Origin: Streptomyces cucumeris
GTDB lineage: Bacteria; Actinomycetota; Actinomycetes; Streptomycetales; Streptomycetaceae
DNA: 64,000 nt
Assembly: GCF_024295805.1 (NCBI RefSeq)
Contig: NZ_JANCLX010000007.1
Span: 1 to 64,000, forward strand
Direction of reading: 5' to 3'
Shown here: positions 35,648 through 43,684 of the stretch, piece by piece
How the letters are laid out: each line of letters starts with the position of its first letter
Numbering within the stretch: the stretch's first letter is position 1
Notes under the pieces: generated by a model
The model's input: only the letters and a program-made list of their open reading frames with translations
Told to the model about the DNA's origin: nothing
Database searches by the model: none
Program-made: the position numbers and the translations under genes

Positions 35648-36370
35648 ATGAGCAGCAGTCCGACACCGCCGACGGTCCCGCCGCGCACCCCCGCCGTGAT
35701 CTTCGATCTGGACGGCACCCTGGTGGACAGCGAACCGCACTACTACGAGGCCGGGCGGCGCACCCTGGAGCGTTACGGCGTCACCGGGTACACCTGGGAG
35801 GAGCACTCCCGGTTCATCGGCGTGGGCACCCGCGAGACGCTCGAGGCGCTGCGCGAGCGCTACGCCCTGGACGTGTCCGTGGACGAGCTGCTGGCCGTGA
35901 AGAACCGGCACTATCTGGAACTGACCGGGAGCGGCACCGCCGTCTTCCCCCGGATGCGCTCCTTCGTCGAGCGGCTGCACACCGCCGGACACCTGCTGGC
36001 CGTCGCCTCCGGTTCCTCCCGCGCCGCGATCGAGGCGGCGCTCACCGCCACCGGGCTGAGCGGGCTGCTGCCCGTGTATGTCTCCGCGGAGGAGGTCGGC
36101 CGCGGCAAGCCCGAGCCGGATGTGTTCCTGGCCGCCGCACGGCTGCTGGGGACCGATCCGGCGGACTGCGTGGTGGTGGAGGACGCGGCCCCGGGCGTGG
36201 AGGCGGCCCGGCGGGCCGGGATGCGCTGTATCGCCGTCCCGTACGCCGCGGATGCCGGGCGGCGCGGTCCTGATCCGTCGGCGTTCGCCTCCGCCGGGCT
36301 CGTCTTCCCCGGCGGCCAGGACGAGTTCGACGCCGGGGCCGCCTACGCGTGGACCACCGGCGGCGGCTGA
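35648..36370 (+). CDS. HAD superfamily phosphatase, beta-phosphoglucomutase-like
   Basis: A 240-residue HAD enzyme with intact motifs: FDLDGTLVDSEP, AVASGSSRAAI, GKPEPDVFLAAARLLG and VVVEDAAPGVEAARRAGM. A helical cap occupies residues 30-95. It would dephosphorylate a sugar phosphate or similar small metabolite. CATGCT lies 7 nt before the ATG, so it may have its own leaderless promoter. Confidence 0.88.
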   Translation: MSSSPTPPTVPPRTPAVIFDLDGTLVDSEPHYYEAGRRTLERYGVTGYTWEEHSRFIGVGTRETLEALRERYALDVSVDELLAVKNRHYLELTGSGTAVFPRMRSFVERLHTAGHLLAVASGSSRAAIEAALTATGLSGLLPVYVSAEEVGRGKPEPDVFLAAARLLGTDPADCVVVEDAAPGVEAARRAGMRCIAVPYAADAGRRGPDPSAFASAGLVFPGGQDEFDAGAAYAWTTGGG

Positions 36371-36447
36371 CGCCCCGACATATCGCCATGTTGTCCCCGT
36401 GAGAGGATACGCGCGCCCGAACAGTCACCTGAGGAGATGGAGGGCGT

Positions 36448-37401
36448 ATGGGACGACATGGGGGTAAGGCGGTGCGCCGCTGGGGAGCGGCGGTCATCGC
36501 CACCACGGCGGCGCTGTCGGTCGCCGCGCCGACGGCCACCGCACAGCCACAGCCCACCGGGCGGACGACCGCGGCCGGGCCGTCGGGGATCCATGCCAAG
36601 AGCGCGTATCTGCTCGACAGCGGCCCGAACAAGAAGCTGTGGGCCAAGGGGTCCGACACCAAGCGCCAGATGGCCAGCATCACCAAGATGATGACCGCCG
36701 TGGTGGTGCTGGACACCCGCGGGGTGAACCTCGACAAGAAGGTCACCGTGCGCCAGGCGTACCTGGACTACATCGAGAGCAGCGGCGGCAGCAAGGCCGA
36801 TCTGCAGAAGGGCGACAAGCTCACGGTCCGGCAGCTCCTGTACGGGATGCTGCTGCCCTCCGGGTGCGACGCCGCGATGGCCCTGGCCGACACCTTCGGC
36901 ACCGGGAACACCACCGCCAAGCGCACCGCGTCGTTCATCTCCAAGATGAACAAGAAGGCCGACGCGCTGGGGATGACCAGGACGCACTACGACTCGTTCG
37001 ACGGCATCACCGACCGCGGCGACAACTACACCACCGCCCGGGACCTGGCGAAGCTGGCGCGTCACGCACTGGGCAACGCCACCTTCCGCACGGTGGTGAA
37101 GTCGACGGACACCGAGCAGCAGGCCCCGGCGGCCAACGGCCGTACCCGCACCTACTACTGGTCCAGCACCAACAAGCTGCTGGGCTCGTACGACGGCGCG
37201 ATCGGTGTGAAGACCGGTACCGGCAGCCGGGCGGGCAAGTGCATCGTCTTCGCGGCGAAGCGCGGTGGCCGCACGGTCATCGGCGTGGTGCTCAACGACA
37301 CCAAGCGGTACCCGGACGCCAAGAAGATGCTCGACTGGGCGTACCACACCCGCACCCAGGTGACCTGGCGCAAGCTGCCCGCGGGCACTCCCCAGGACTG
37401 A
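36448..37401 (+). CDS. D-alanyl-D-alanine carboxypeptidase, peptidase S11
   Basis: A 317-residue exported penicillin-binding protein that trims the pentapeptide of peptidoglycan. After a signal peptide (about residues 1-32) it has the SxxK motif SITK with Ser77 and Lys80, SGC (138-140) in place of SGN, and KTG from Lys255. No C-terminal membrane anchor is visible, so it is probably secreted. RBS GAGGAGATGGAGGG precedes. It ends 22 bp before the thrS2 leader peptide. Confidence 0.88.
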   Translation: MGRHGGKAVRRWGAAVIATTAALSVAAPTATAQPQPTGRTTAAGPSGIHAKSAYLLDSGPNKKLWAKGSDTKRQMASITKMMTAVVVLDTRGVNLDKKVTVRQAYLDYIESSGGSKADLQKGDKLTVRQLLYGMLLPSGCDAAMALADTFGTGNTTAKRTASFISKMNKKADALGMTRTHYDSFDGITDRGDNYTTARDLAKLARHALGNATFRTVVKSTDTEQQAPAANGRTRTYYWSSTNKLLGSYDGAIGVKTGTGSRAGKCIVFAAKRGGRTVIGVVLNDTKRYPDAKKMLDWAYHTRTQVTWRKLPAGTPQD

Positions 37402-37410
37402 CCGGACTGC

Positions 37411-37526
37411 TACGCTCTCCGTTATGCAGCGTGCCGCGATCGCCGTGACGACGACGCCGGACAGAGTCCCGGCGCGCTGATCGATGTCCTGATCCGAAGC
37501 CCCGGGGCGAGTGCCCCGGGGCTTCG
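37411..37526 (+). promoter_or_regulatory. Putative Thr-responsive attenuator of thrS2
   Basis: TACGCT (37411-37416) is a -10 placed 7 nt before an 18-codon leader peptide that has three consecutive ACG (Thr) codons. A small stem CGCCGG/CCGGCG (37455-37474) follows directly after these codons, then a perfect 14-bp stem CGAAGCCCCGGGGC / GCCCCGGGGCTTCG (37495-37508 and 37513-37526, 4-nt loop). A ribosome stalled at Thr codons would disturb the first stem and could let its right arm pair with the terminator's left arm. The gene behind it makes threonyl-tRNA. The stem has no U tract. Confidence 0.65.
37424..37480 (+). CDS. Leader peptide with Thr-Thr-Thr
   Basis: The open frame encodes MQRAAIAVTTTPDRVPAR, 18 residues, with ACG ACG ACG at 37448-37456. 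It starts 7 nt after TACGCT, so it is likely translated from a leaderless RNA. It has the look of an attenuator peptide: short, rich in the amino acid related to the downstream gene, and followed by a strong hairpin. Confidence 0.65.
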   Translation: MQRAAIAVTTTPDRVPAR

Positions 37527-37565
37527 CGCTGTGGTCACTCGCCCTCCGTCCGCGAGGAGACCACC

Positions 37566-38798
37566 ATGAACGACCACCGCCGGCTCGGCCGTGAACTCGA
37601 CCTGTTCGACACCGATCCGCTGATGGGCGCGGGGCTGCCGTACTGGCTGCCCGACGGCGCCGCGGTACGCCACTGTCTGGAGGAGTACGTCCGGAACCTG
37701 GAGCGGCGGGCGGGATACCGCCATGTGTACTCCCCCGTGCTCGGCAAACGGGAGCTGTACGAGATCTCGGGACACTGGGCTCACTACAGCGACGACATGT
37801 ATCCCCCGATGGACGTGGGCGGGGAGGAGGTGGTCCTGCGCCCGAGCCTGTGTCCCCACCATGCGCTGATCTACCGCTCCCGTTCCCACAGCTACCGCGA
37901 ACTCCCCTTGCGCATAGCCGAGTTGGGAGGGATGTACCGCTCCGAACTCTCGGGTGTGCTCGGCGGGCTGAGCCGGGTCCGGGCCATCCAGCTCAATGAC
38001 GCGCATGTGTTCTGCACCCTGGACCAGGTGGCGGACGAGGCCCGGGCCGCACTGGAGCTGATCCGGGAGGCGTACGCGGCGCTCGGCATCACCCCGGCCC
38101 GCTACCGGCTCTCGCTCCCCGGCCCCGGCGGCAAGTACGTGGCTGCCCCGGAACTGTGGCGGCGCTCGGTCGGCCTGCTGACCGAGGTGCTGGAACGCTG
38201 CGGTCTGCCGTACGAGGCGGCCGAGGGCGAGGCCGCGTTCTACGGCCCCAAGATCGATGTGCAGATGGGCGACGGCGCCGGGCGGGAGTTCACCCTGTCC
38301 ACCGTGCAGATCGACTTCCACCAGCCCGAGCGGTTCGATCTGCACTACATCGGCGCGGACGGGGCGAAGCACCGGCCGGTGATGGTGCACCGCAGCATCA
38401 TCGGCAGCGTCGAGCGCGCGGTGGCCCACCTCATCGAGACCTACGGGGGCGCGTTCCCCGCCTGGCTGGCCCCCGTCCAGCTGGCGGTCCTCCCGGTGCA
38501 CGAGGACCAGCTCCCGTACGCCGCGGAGTTCGTCCGGCGCTGTGTCTCCCTCGGACTGCGCGCGGAGGTGGCGGAGCCGGAGCGCGGCAGTCTGGGCGCC
38601 CGCGTCCGGGCCGCCCGGCTGATCCCCTACCAGGCCGTCATCGGCGCCGCGGAAGCCGCCGGCGGGCACATCAGCCTGCGGCTGCGGGACGGCCGCCGGA
38701 TGGGGCCGCGGCCGGCCGGGGAGGTCCTCGCGCGGATCGGCGCGCTGGTCACCTCCCACAGCCCCGCGCTGTGGGAGGACGGCGGCTCCGCGCCCTAG
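37566..38798 (+). CDS. thrS2: Threonyl-tRNA synthetase paralogue lacking TGS and editing domains
   Basis: A 410-residue class II synthetase containing only the catalytic core and the anticodon-binding domain (from about residue 305). Normal bacterial ThrRS is about 640 residues with N1 (TGS) and N2 (editing) domains, both missing here. The three zinc ligands are conserved: Cys96 (SLCPHH), His147 (NDAHVFC) and His275 (VMVHRS), with Cys-His spacing of 51 as in the E. coli enzyme. Thus it can probably charge tRNA-Thr but not clear Ser-tRNA-Thr. GAGGAGA precedes the ATG. Likely a second synthetase, used under starvation or inhibitor stress. Its TAG stop shares CTAG with the stop of the convergent LysR-like gene. 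Confidence 0.85.
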   Translation: MNDHRRLGRELDLFDTDPLMGAGLPYWLPDGAAVRHCLEEYVRNLERRAGYRHVYSPVLGKRELYEISGHWAHYSDDMYPPMDVGGEEVVLRPSLCPHHALIYRSRSHSYRELPLRIAELGGMYRSELSGVLGGLSRVRAIQLNDAHVFCTLDQVADEARAALELIREAYAALGITPARYRLSLPGPGGKYVAAPELWRRSVGLLTEVLERCGLPYEAAEGEAAFYGPKIDVQMGDGAGREFTLSTVQIDFHQPERFDLHYIGADGAKHRPVMVHRSIIGSVERAVAHLIETYGGAFPAWLAPVQLAVLPVHEDQLPYAAEFVRRCVSLGLRAEVAEPERGSLGARVRAARLIPYQAVIGAAEAAGGHISLRLRDGRRMGPRPAGEVLARIGALVTSHSPALWEDGGSAP

Positions 38799-39574
38799 GA
38801 CCGGCGGCGCGGCTTGCCGCGCTTACCGCCCCTGGGCGCGCCGGAACCGCCGCGCGGACTCTTGCCGGCCGCGCGGCCCGGCGTGGGCTTGCTGCCCGCC
38901 GTGGGCTTGCGCCGTGCGCCACCGGTGTCCGGACGCTTCGCCTTCGGCTGCTCCGGGGCCGGTTTGCGGCCCCGTGAGCTGTTGACGGTCCGCCCGCGGA
39001 CGATCCCGATGAAGTCCTCCACCAGATCGGTGGTCGCGTCCTCGGGCCAGGACAGGGCGACCTGTGACGCGGGGGCGTCGGTGACCGTGCGGTAGGTGAG
39101 GTCCCTGCGGTGGTGCAGCCGGGCGAGGGACTGCGGTACGACGAGCAGTCCCACTCCGGCCGCCACCAGCTCGATGGCGTCCGCCGTCGTGGCGGGGCGC
39201 TCCAGCGCGGGCCGTCCCGGCCGGTGCTCCCACTCCAGTACGTCATCGAGGGGGTGCAGCACGATCTCATCGGCCAGGTCCCCGGCGGACACCTCGTCCA
39301 CGGCGGCGACGAGGTGGTCCTTCGGCACCACGACGACCGTCGTCTCGGTGTAGAGGGGGATCGCGCTGAACACCGTCCGGTCGACCGGCAGCCGCACGAA
39401 CCCCGCGTCGGCGCCGCCGTCCCGCAACACCCCGGACGCTTCGGCGGTGGACACCGCGACGAGGGTCAGGGGCACATCGGGCAGCCGCTCGTTCCAGATC
39501 CGCACCCATTTGGCGGGCGTCACTCCCGGGACGTACGCGAGCCGGAACGACGGGGACACTTCCGAGCTGGTCAC
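38795..39574 (-). CDS. LysR substrate-binding domain protein without HTH, basic C-terminal tail
   Basis: A 259-residue protein. Residues 8-195 match the LysR periplasmic-binding-like effector domain (FRLAYVPGVTPAKWVRIWNERLPDVPLTLV, AGVGLLVVPQSLARL), but there is no N-terminal winged helix. Instead residues 200-259 form a Lys/Arg/Gly/Pro-rich tail (SSRGRKPAPEQPKAKRP...) that could bind nucleic acid. GTG at 39574 is 6 nt after TAGCCT, so the missing HTH is not a start-site error. Divergent from DUF5997, a pairing I recall as conserved. Confidence 0.8.
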   Translation of the reverse strand: MTSSEVSPSFRLAYVPGVTPAKWVRIWNERLPDVPLTLVAVSTAEASGVLRDGGADAGFVRLPVDRTVFSAIPLYTETTVVVVPKDHLVAAVDEVSAGDLADEIVLHPLDDVLEWEHRPGRPALERPATTADAIELVAAGVGLLVVPQSLARLHHRRDLTYRTVTDAPASQVALSWPEDATTDLVEDFIGIVRGRTVNSSRGRKPAPEQPKAKRPDTGGARRKPTAGSKPTPGRAAGKSPRGGSGAPRGGKRGKPRRRS

Positions 39575-39632
39575 CCCGCCAGGCTACCGGTCGTGGTCAG
39601 GGGCCGCACACACGCTCGATACCCTTGACCCC

Positions 39633-40004
39633 ATGAAGTCGCACCAGACATCCCAGACGATGAAGCCCGCCACGGCGGCGAAGAAGCTGGGTGTGTACCT
39701 CCAGGCCACCCCCGCCGAGTTCCAGGAGGGCGTCGTCTCGCGCGCCGAACTGAACGCGCTGCAGACCGATCCGCCCGAGTGGCTGCGGGAGCTGCGCCGC
39801 AACGGCCCGCACCCGCGCCCGGTGGTCGCGGCGAAGCTGGGCACCTCCATCGCGGGTCTCGCCCGCGGCGGGATCACCGAGCAGATCGACGCCCTGAAGG
39901 AGAGCCGCCCCGAGTGGCTGGAGCGGGAACGGGCCACCCAGGCCGATGTGCGCAAGGAAGCGGCGCGGATCAAGGAGAAGAACGCGGAGCGGCAGGACGG
40001 CTGA
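39633..40004 (+). CDS. DUF5997 family protein
   Basis: A 123-residue basic protein with KLGVYLQATPAEFQEGVVSRAELNALQTDPPEWLRELRRNGPHP and a Lys/Glu-rich end, which I recognise as the actinobacterial DUF5997 family of unknown function. The text PRPVVAAKLGTSIAGLARGGI looks like a small helical DNA- or protein-binding unit. TACCCT (39620-39625) is 7 nt before the ATG, so leaderless. It shares a 58-bp divergent promoter region with the HTH-less LysR protein. Confidence 0.8.
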   Translation: MKSHQTSQTMKPATAAKKLGVYLQATPAEFQEGVVSRAELNALQTDPPEWLRELRRNGPHPRPVVAAKLGTSIAGLARGGITEQIDALKESRPEWLERERATQADVRKEAARIKEKNAERQDG

Positions 40005-40064
40005 TCACGCCGTCCCCGCACGGGCGTGTCGCGGGCACGCTGCCCGCGCGCCCAGGCACACGCG

Positions 40065-40481
40065 TCAGCTCAGGAAGCTGAGCCGCACCTGACGGTGCGG
40101 GTTGTCCTGGTTGGTGTCGACCAGGCACACCGACTGCCAGGTGCCGAGCGCGAGCGCCCCGCCGATGACCGGGAGCGTGGCGTGCGGGGGGACGATGGCG
40201 GGCAGCACATGGTCGCGGCCGTGGCCGTGGCTGCCGTGCCGGTGGCGCCAGCGGTCGTCGGCGGGCAGCAGGTCGCGCAGGGCGGCAAGCAGATCGGCGT
40301 CGCTGCCCGCGCCCGTCTCCAGGACCGCCACTCCGGCGGTGGCGTGCGGGACGAACACGTTCAAGAGCCCGTCGCCGCCGTCCGCCGCCTCCCGCACGAA
40401 GGCTGCGCAGTCGGCCGTGAGGTCGGCGACGGTCTCGCGGGAGCCGGTGGTGATCTCGAGGACATGGGTACGGAAGGTTAT
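40065..40481 (-). CDS. yjbQ: YjbQ/UPF0047 family protein with non-standard start
   Basis: A 138-residue protein of the YjbQ (secondary thiamine-phosphate synthase-like) family: HATAGVAVLETGAGSDADLLAAL, the His-rich HGSHGHGRDHVLPAIVPPH, and LGTWQSVCLVDTNQDNPHRQVRLSFL. Homology extends upstream of the first ordinary start (GTG at 40397) through FRTHVLEITTGSRETVADLT. The only way to include it is an ATA at 40481 with GAGGA seven nt before, or one extra G in the G5 run, which would put the ATG at 40489 in frame. The coordinates use ATA. Confidence 0.7.
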   Translation of the reverse strand: MTFRTHVLEITTGSRETVADLTADCAAFVREAADGGDGLLNVFVPHATAGVAVLETGAGSDADLLAALRDLLPADDRWRHRHGSHGHGRDHVLPAIVPPHATLPVIGGALALGTWQSVCLVDTNQDNPHRQVRLSFLS

Positions 40482-40572
40482 ACCCCCATCCTCGTACCTG
40501 GCCGGTGGCGGGCGGTGGACCGCCCGTCATCCCGCCGGGAAGATCCCACCGCCCCGGCGGGTTGGTGGAGGC

Positions 40573-41646
40573 ATGGACAACGTGGATGTGGTGGTCGTGG
40601 GCGCCGGGCAGGCGGGGCTGTCCGCCGCGTACCACCTGCGGCGGGCGGGGTACGAGCAGGGCACCGGGTTCGTGGTGCTGGACCACTCCCCGGGCCCGGG
40701 CGGCGCGTGGCAGTTCCGCTGGCCCTCGCTGACCTACGGCAAGGTGCACGGGATGTACGACCTGCCGGGGATGCGGCTGGCCGACGAGGACGCCGATCCG
40801 GAACGGCCGTCCTCGGAGGTGATCTCCGGATACTTCGCCCGCTATGAGAGCGCCTTCGACCTGCGGATCGTCCGGCCCGTACACGTCACCGCGGTCCATG
40901 AGGGCGACGGCGGACGGCTGGTGGTGGAGAGCGCGGCGGGGAGCTGGTCCGCACGGGCGCTGATCAACGCCACCGGCACCTGGGACCGCCCGTTCTGGCC
41001 GCGCTACCCCGGACAGGAGACCTTCCGGGGGCGGCAGTTGCACACCGCGCGCTACCCCGGCCCGGAGGCGTTCGCGGGGCGGCGGGTGGTCGTCGTGGGG
41101 GGCGGCACCTCCGGGGTGCAGCATCTGCTGGAGATCGCCGAGGTGGCGGCGGAGACGACCTGGGTGACCCGGCGGCCGCCGGTCTTCCGGGAGGGACGGT
41201 TCGACGAGATCCGGGGGCGCGAGGCCGTCGCCATGGTCGAGGAGCGGGTGCGGCGCGGGCTGCCGCCGCGGAGCGTGGTGTCGGTGACCGGTCTGCCCAT
41301 GACGGAAGCGATGCAGCGGGCCAGGGAGAAGGGGGTGCTGGACCGGCTGCCGATGTTCGACCGGATCACCCCGACCGGGGTGCGCTGGGACGACGGCCGG
41401 GTGGTGAAGGCGGACACCATTCTGTGGGCCACCGGCTTCCGCGCCGTCATCGACCATCTCGCACCCCTGAGGCTGCGCGAGCCGGGCGGGGGCATCGCCC
41501 TGGAGGGCACCCGCGCCGTCCGGGACCCGCGGATCCACCTCGTCGGCTACGGTCCGTCGGCGAGCACGATCGGCGCCAACCGGGCCGGGCGGGCCGCGGT
41601 ACGGGAGATCCGGGCGCTGCTGGACACGGTCCCGGCCGCCCTCTGA
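40573..41646 (+). CDS. FAD/NAD(P)-dependent oxidoreductase, CzcO-like flavin monooxygenase
   Basis: A 357-residue flavoprotein with the FAD loop VVVVGAGQAGLSAAYHL, the NADPH loop VVVVGGGTSGVQHLLEI, and ILWATGF before the C-terminal part. Length and order match small Baeyer-Villiger/FMO-like proteins. GGTGGAGGC precedes the ATG. The substrate is unknown. Divergent from yjbQ and convergent with the LacI gene. Confidence 0.85.
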   Translation: MDNVDVVVVGAGQAGLSAAYHLRRAGYEQGTGFVVLDHSPGPGGAWQFRWPSLTYGKVHGMYDLPGMRLADEDADPERPSSEVISGYFARYESAFDLRIVRPVHVTAVHEGDGGRLVVESAAGSWSARALINATGTWDRPFWPRYPGQETFRGRQLHTARYPGPEAFAGRRVVVVGGGTSGVQHLLEIAEVAAETTWVTRRPPVFREGRFDEIRGREAVAMVEERVRRGLPPRSVVSVTGLPMTEAMQRAREKGVLDRLPMFDRITPTGVRWDDGRVVKADTILWATGFRAVIDHLAPLRLREPGGGIALEGTRAVRDPRIHLVGYGPSASTIGANRAGRAAVREIRALLDTVPAAL

Positions 41647-41685
41647 GGCCGACGGGACACGACGCCCGGTACGCACTGCGGCGCG

Positions 41686-42711
41686 CTACCGCTGTCTCGG
41701 CAGCGCCGTCCGCGACGTCGAGTCACGGACCACCAGTTCGGGCTGGAGCACGATCCGCCGGTGCCGGTGGTCCGCCGCGTCCTCGCCGGTCTCCTCGATC
41801 AGCAGGTCCGCCGCCGTACGCCCCATCCGGAACGCTGGCTGCCGCACCGATGTCAGCGGTACCGCGGCCGCCGCCGCGAACTCGATGTCGTCGTACCCCA
41901 CCAGCGCCACCTCCCCCGGCACCGACACCCCCGCGGCGAAGAGCGCCTGGAGCACCCCCAGCGCCAGCAGGTCGTTCGCGCAGAACACCGCCGTCGGCCG
42001 CGGCGACATGGCCAGCAGCCGCGCACCCGCTTCCCGGCCCGCCGCCACGTCAAGACGCTCGGTCTCGATATGGCGCAACGCCCCGGGCGGCAGCCCGTGT
42101 TCGGCGAGCGCGGCGAGGGCCCCGGTGAGCCGGTCCTGGCACTGCGGAAGCCGCATCGAACCGCTCACGTAGACCATGCCGCGGTGGCCCCGGGAGAGCA
42201 GATGGCGGCCCGCGAGCGCCCCGCCCTCGACGTCGTCGACCGACACCGAACACCCCTCGGCGGCGGGCACCTCGCGGTCCACGTAGACGAACGGGATGTC
42301 ATGGCGGCGGAAGTCGCGCAGATTGACCCCGTCGGCGTCGGCCGGGGTGACCAGCACCCCGCGCACCCGGTGCTCGGCGAAGAGGGACAGGTAGTCGGCC
42401 TCCTCATCGGAGCTCTGGGCGCTGTTGCACACCATCACCCCGAGCCCCGCCTCGCGCGCGGCCCGCTCCGCACCGCTGGCCACGTCCACGAAGAACGGAT
42501 TGGCCATGTCCAGCACCAGCAGCGAGATGATCCGGCTGCGCCCCGCCCGCAGTTGTCGCGCCGACTCGCTGCGCACGTACCCCAGCCGCTCGATCACCGC
42601 CTGCACACGGTCCCGCGTCCCCTCGGCCACCAGATCCGGCCGGTTGATCACGTTCGACACCGTACCGACCGACACCCCCGCCTGACGTGCGACGTCCTTG
42701 ATCCCCACCAT
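41686..42711 (-). CDS. LacI family transcriptional regulator
   Basis: A 341-residue repressor: HTH with GIKDVARQAGVSVGTVSNVINRPDLVAEGT (residues 3-32), then a periplasmic-binding-like sugar domain (IISLLVLDMANPFFVDVASGAE..., FCANDLLALGVLQAL, VALVGYDDIEFAAAAAVPLTSVRQP). Divergent from lutABC, which it probably controls. LUD operons are usually under GntR or FadR-type control, so a LacI protein points to induction by a sugar such as one broken down to lactate; this is inference. Confidence 0.88.
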   Translation of the reverse strand: MVGIKDVARQAGVSVGTVSNVINRPDLVAEGTRDRVQAVIERLGYVRSESARQLRAGRSRIISLLVLDMANPFFVDVASGAERAAREAGLGVMVCNSAQSSDEEADYLSLFAEHRVRGVLVTPADADGVNLRDFRRHDIPFVYVDREVPAAEGCSVSVDDVEGGALAGRHLLSRGHRGMVYVSGSMRLPQCQDRLTGALAALAEHGLPPGALRHIETERLDVAAGREAGARLLAMSPRPTAVFCANDLLALGVLQALFAAGVSVPGEVALVGYDDIEFAAAAAVPLTSVRQPAFRMGRTAADLLIEETGEDAADHRHRRIVLQPELVVRDSTSRTALPRQR

Positions 42712-42740
42712 GCGTCCCACGACCCCGGCCCTCCGGCTCC

Positions 42741-42760
42741 CGCGACCCACCGGGGTCGCG
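42741..42760. promoter_or_regulatory. Inverted repeat between LacI and lutABC
   Basis: CGCGACCC-ACCG-GGGTCGCG has perfect 8-bp arms and lies 30 bp upstream of the LacI start, in its probable leader. A TACGAT (minus strand, 42766-42771) just beyond could be the -10 of the LacI gene. It may be the LacI operator or a leader hairpin. Confidence 0.4.
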
Positions 42761-42906
42761 GCCTCATCGTAGTGCGCGGTACCCGCCGGTAGCGGGGATA
42801 CGACGAGGTCCGCGCTGCTTCACAGCATCCGGTCGCTGCGGCAGTATGAGTCCACGGGTGATCATTCGGCGTGGGACCGGGCCGCCGCCCGGCAGGAGGA
42901 GGAACG

Positions 42907-43659
42907 GTGCGCGTAGGGCTCTTCATCACGTGCGTCAACGACACCCTCTACCCGCACACCGGCCGGGCCGTGGTGACCCTGCTCGAACGGCTCGGCGTCG
43001 AGGTGGGCTTCCCCGCCGGACAGAGCTGCTGCGGCCAGCCGCACTTCAACACCGGCTACCGCCATGAGACGGAACCGCTGGTCCGCCGCTACGCCACCGC
43101 CTTCCGGGGCTATGACCACATCGTGACCCCGTCCGGCTCCTGCGCCGCGATGGTCCGGGACAACTACCCCAGGATCGGCGCGAAGGCCGCCGCGGAGGGC
43201 CGTGGCCAGGAGCTCGCCGAGGCCGCCGCCACCGTGGTCCCCCGGACCCACGAGCTCACGGAGTTCCTGACGGATGTGCTCGGGGTGACGGACGTCGGCG
43301 CGTACTACCCGCACACCGTGACGTACCACCCCACCTGCCACGGACTGCGGATGCTCCGCCTGGGCGACCGGCCGCGGGCGCTGCTCGGCGCGGTGCGGGG
43401 CCTGGACCTGGTGGAACTGCCGGGTGCCGAGGAGTGCTGTGGTTTCGGCGGTACGTTCGCCGTGAAGAACGCGGCCGTCTCCGCGGCGATGGGCGCGGAC
43501 AAGGCGCGCAACATCACCGCGACGGGCGCGCAGGCGGTGTGCACGGTGGACAACTCCTGCCAGATGCACATCGGCGGCACCCTCGCCCGGCAGGGCTCGG
43601 CGGTGCGCCCGGTGCACATCGCCGAGATCCTGGCCAGTACCGAGGAACACGTGTGGTGA
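42907..43659 (+). CDS. lutA: (Fe-S)-binding lactate utilisation protein LutA
   Basis: A 250-residue protein with two CCG domains, CCGQPHFNTGY near residue 39 and CCGFGGTFAVKN near 177, as in LutA/LldE/GlcF. With LutB and LutC it oxidises L-lactate to pyruvate and passes electrons to the chain. GTG at 42907 follows AGGAGG. First gene of lutABC. Confidence 0.92.
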   Translation: MRVGLFITCVNDTLYPHTGRAVVTLLERLGVEVGFPAGQSCCGQPHFNTGYRHETEPLVRRYATAFRGYDHIVTPSGSCAAMVRDNYPRIGAKAAAEGRGQELAEAAATVVPRTHELTEFLTDVLGVTDVGAYYPHTVTYHPTCHGLRMLRLGDRPRALLGAVRGLDLVELPGAEECCGFGGTFAVKNAAVSAAMGADKARNITATGAQAVCTVDNSCQMHIGGTLARQGSAVRPVHIAEILASTEEHVW

Positions 43660-43684
43660 CACAGCGCCCTGAAAGGAGACCCCG

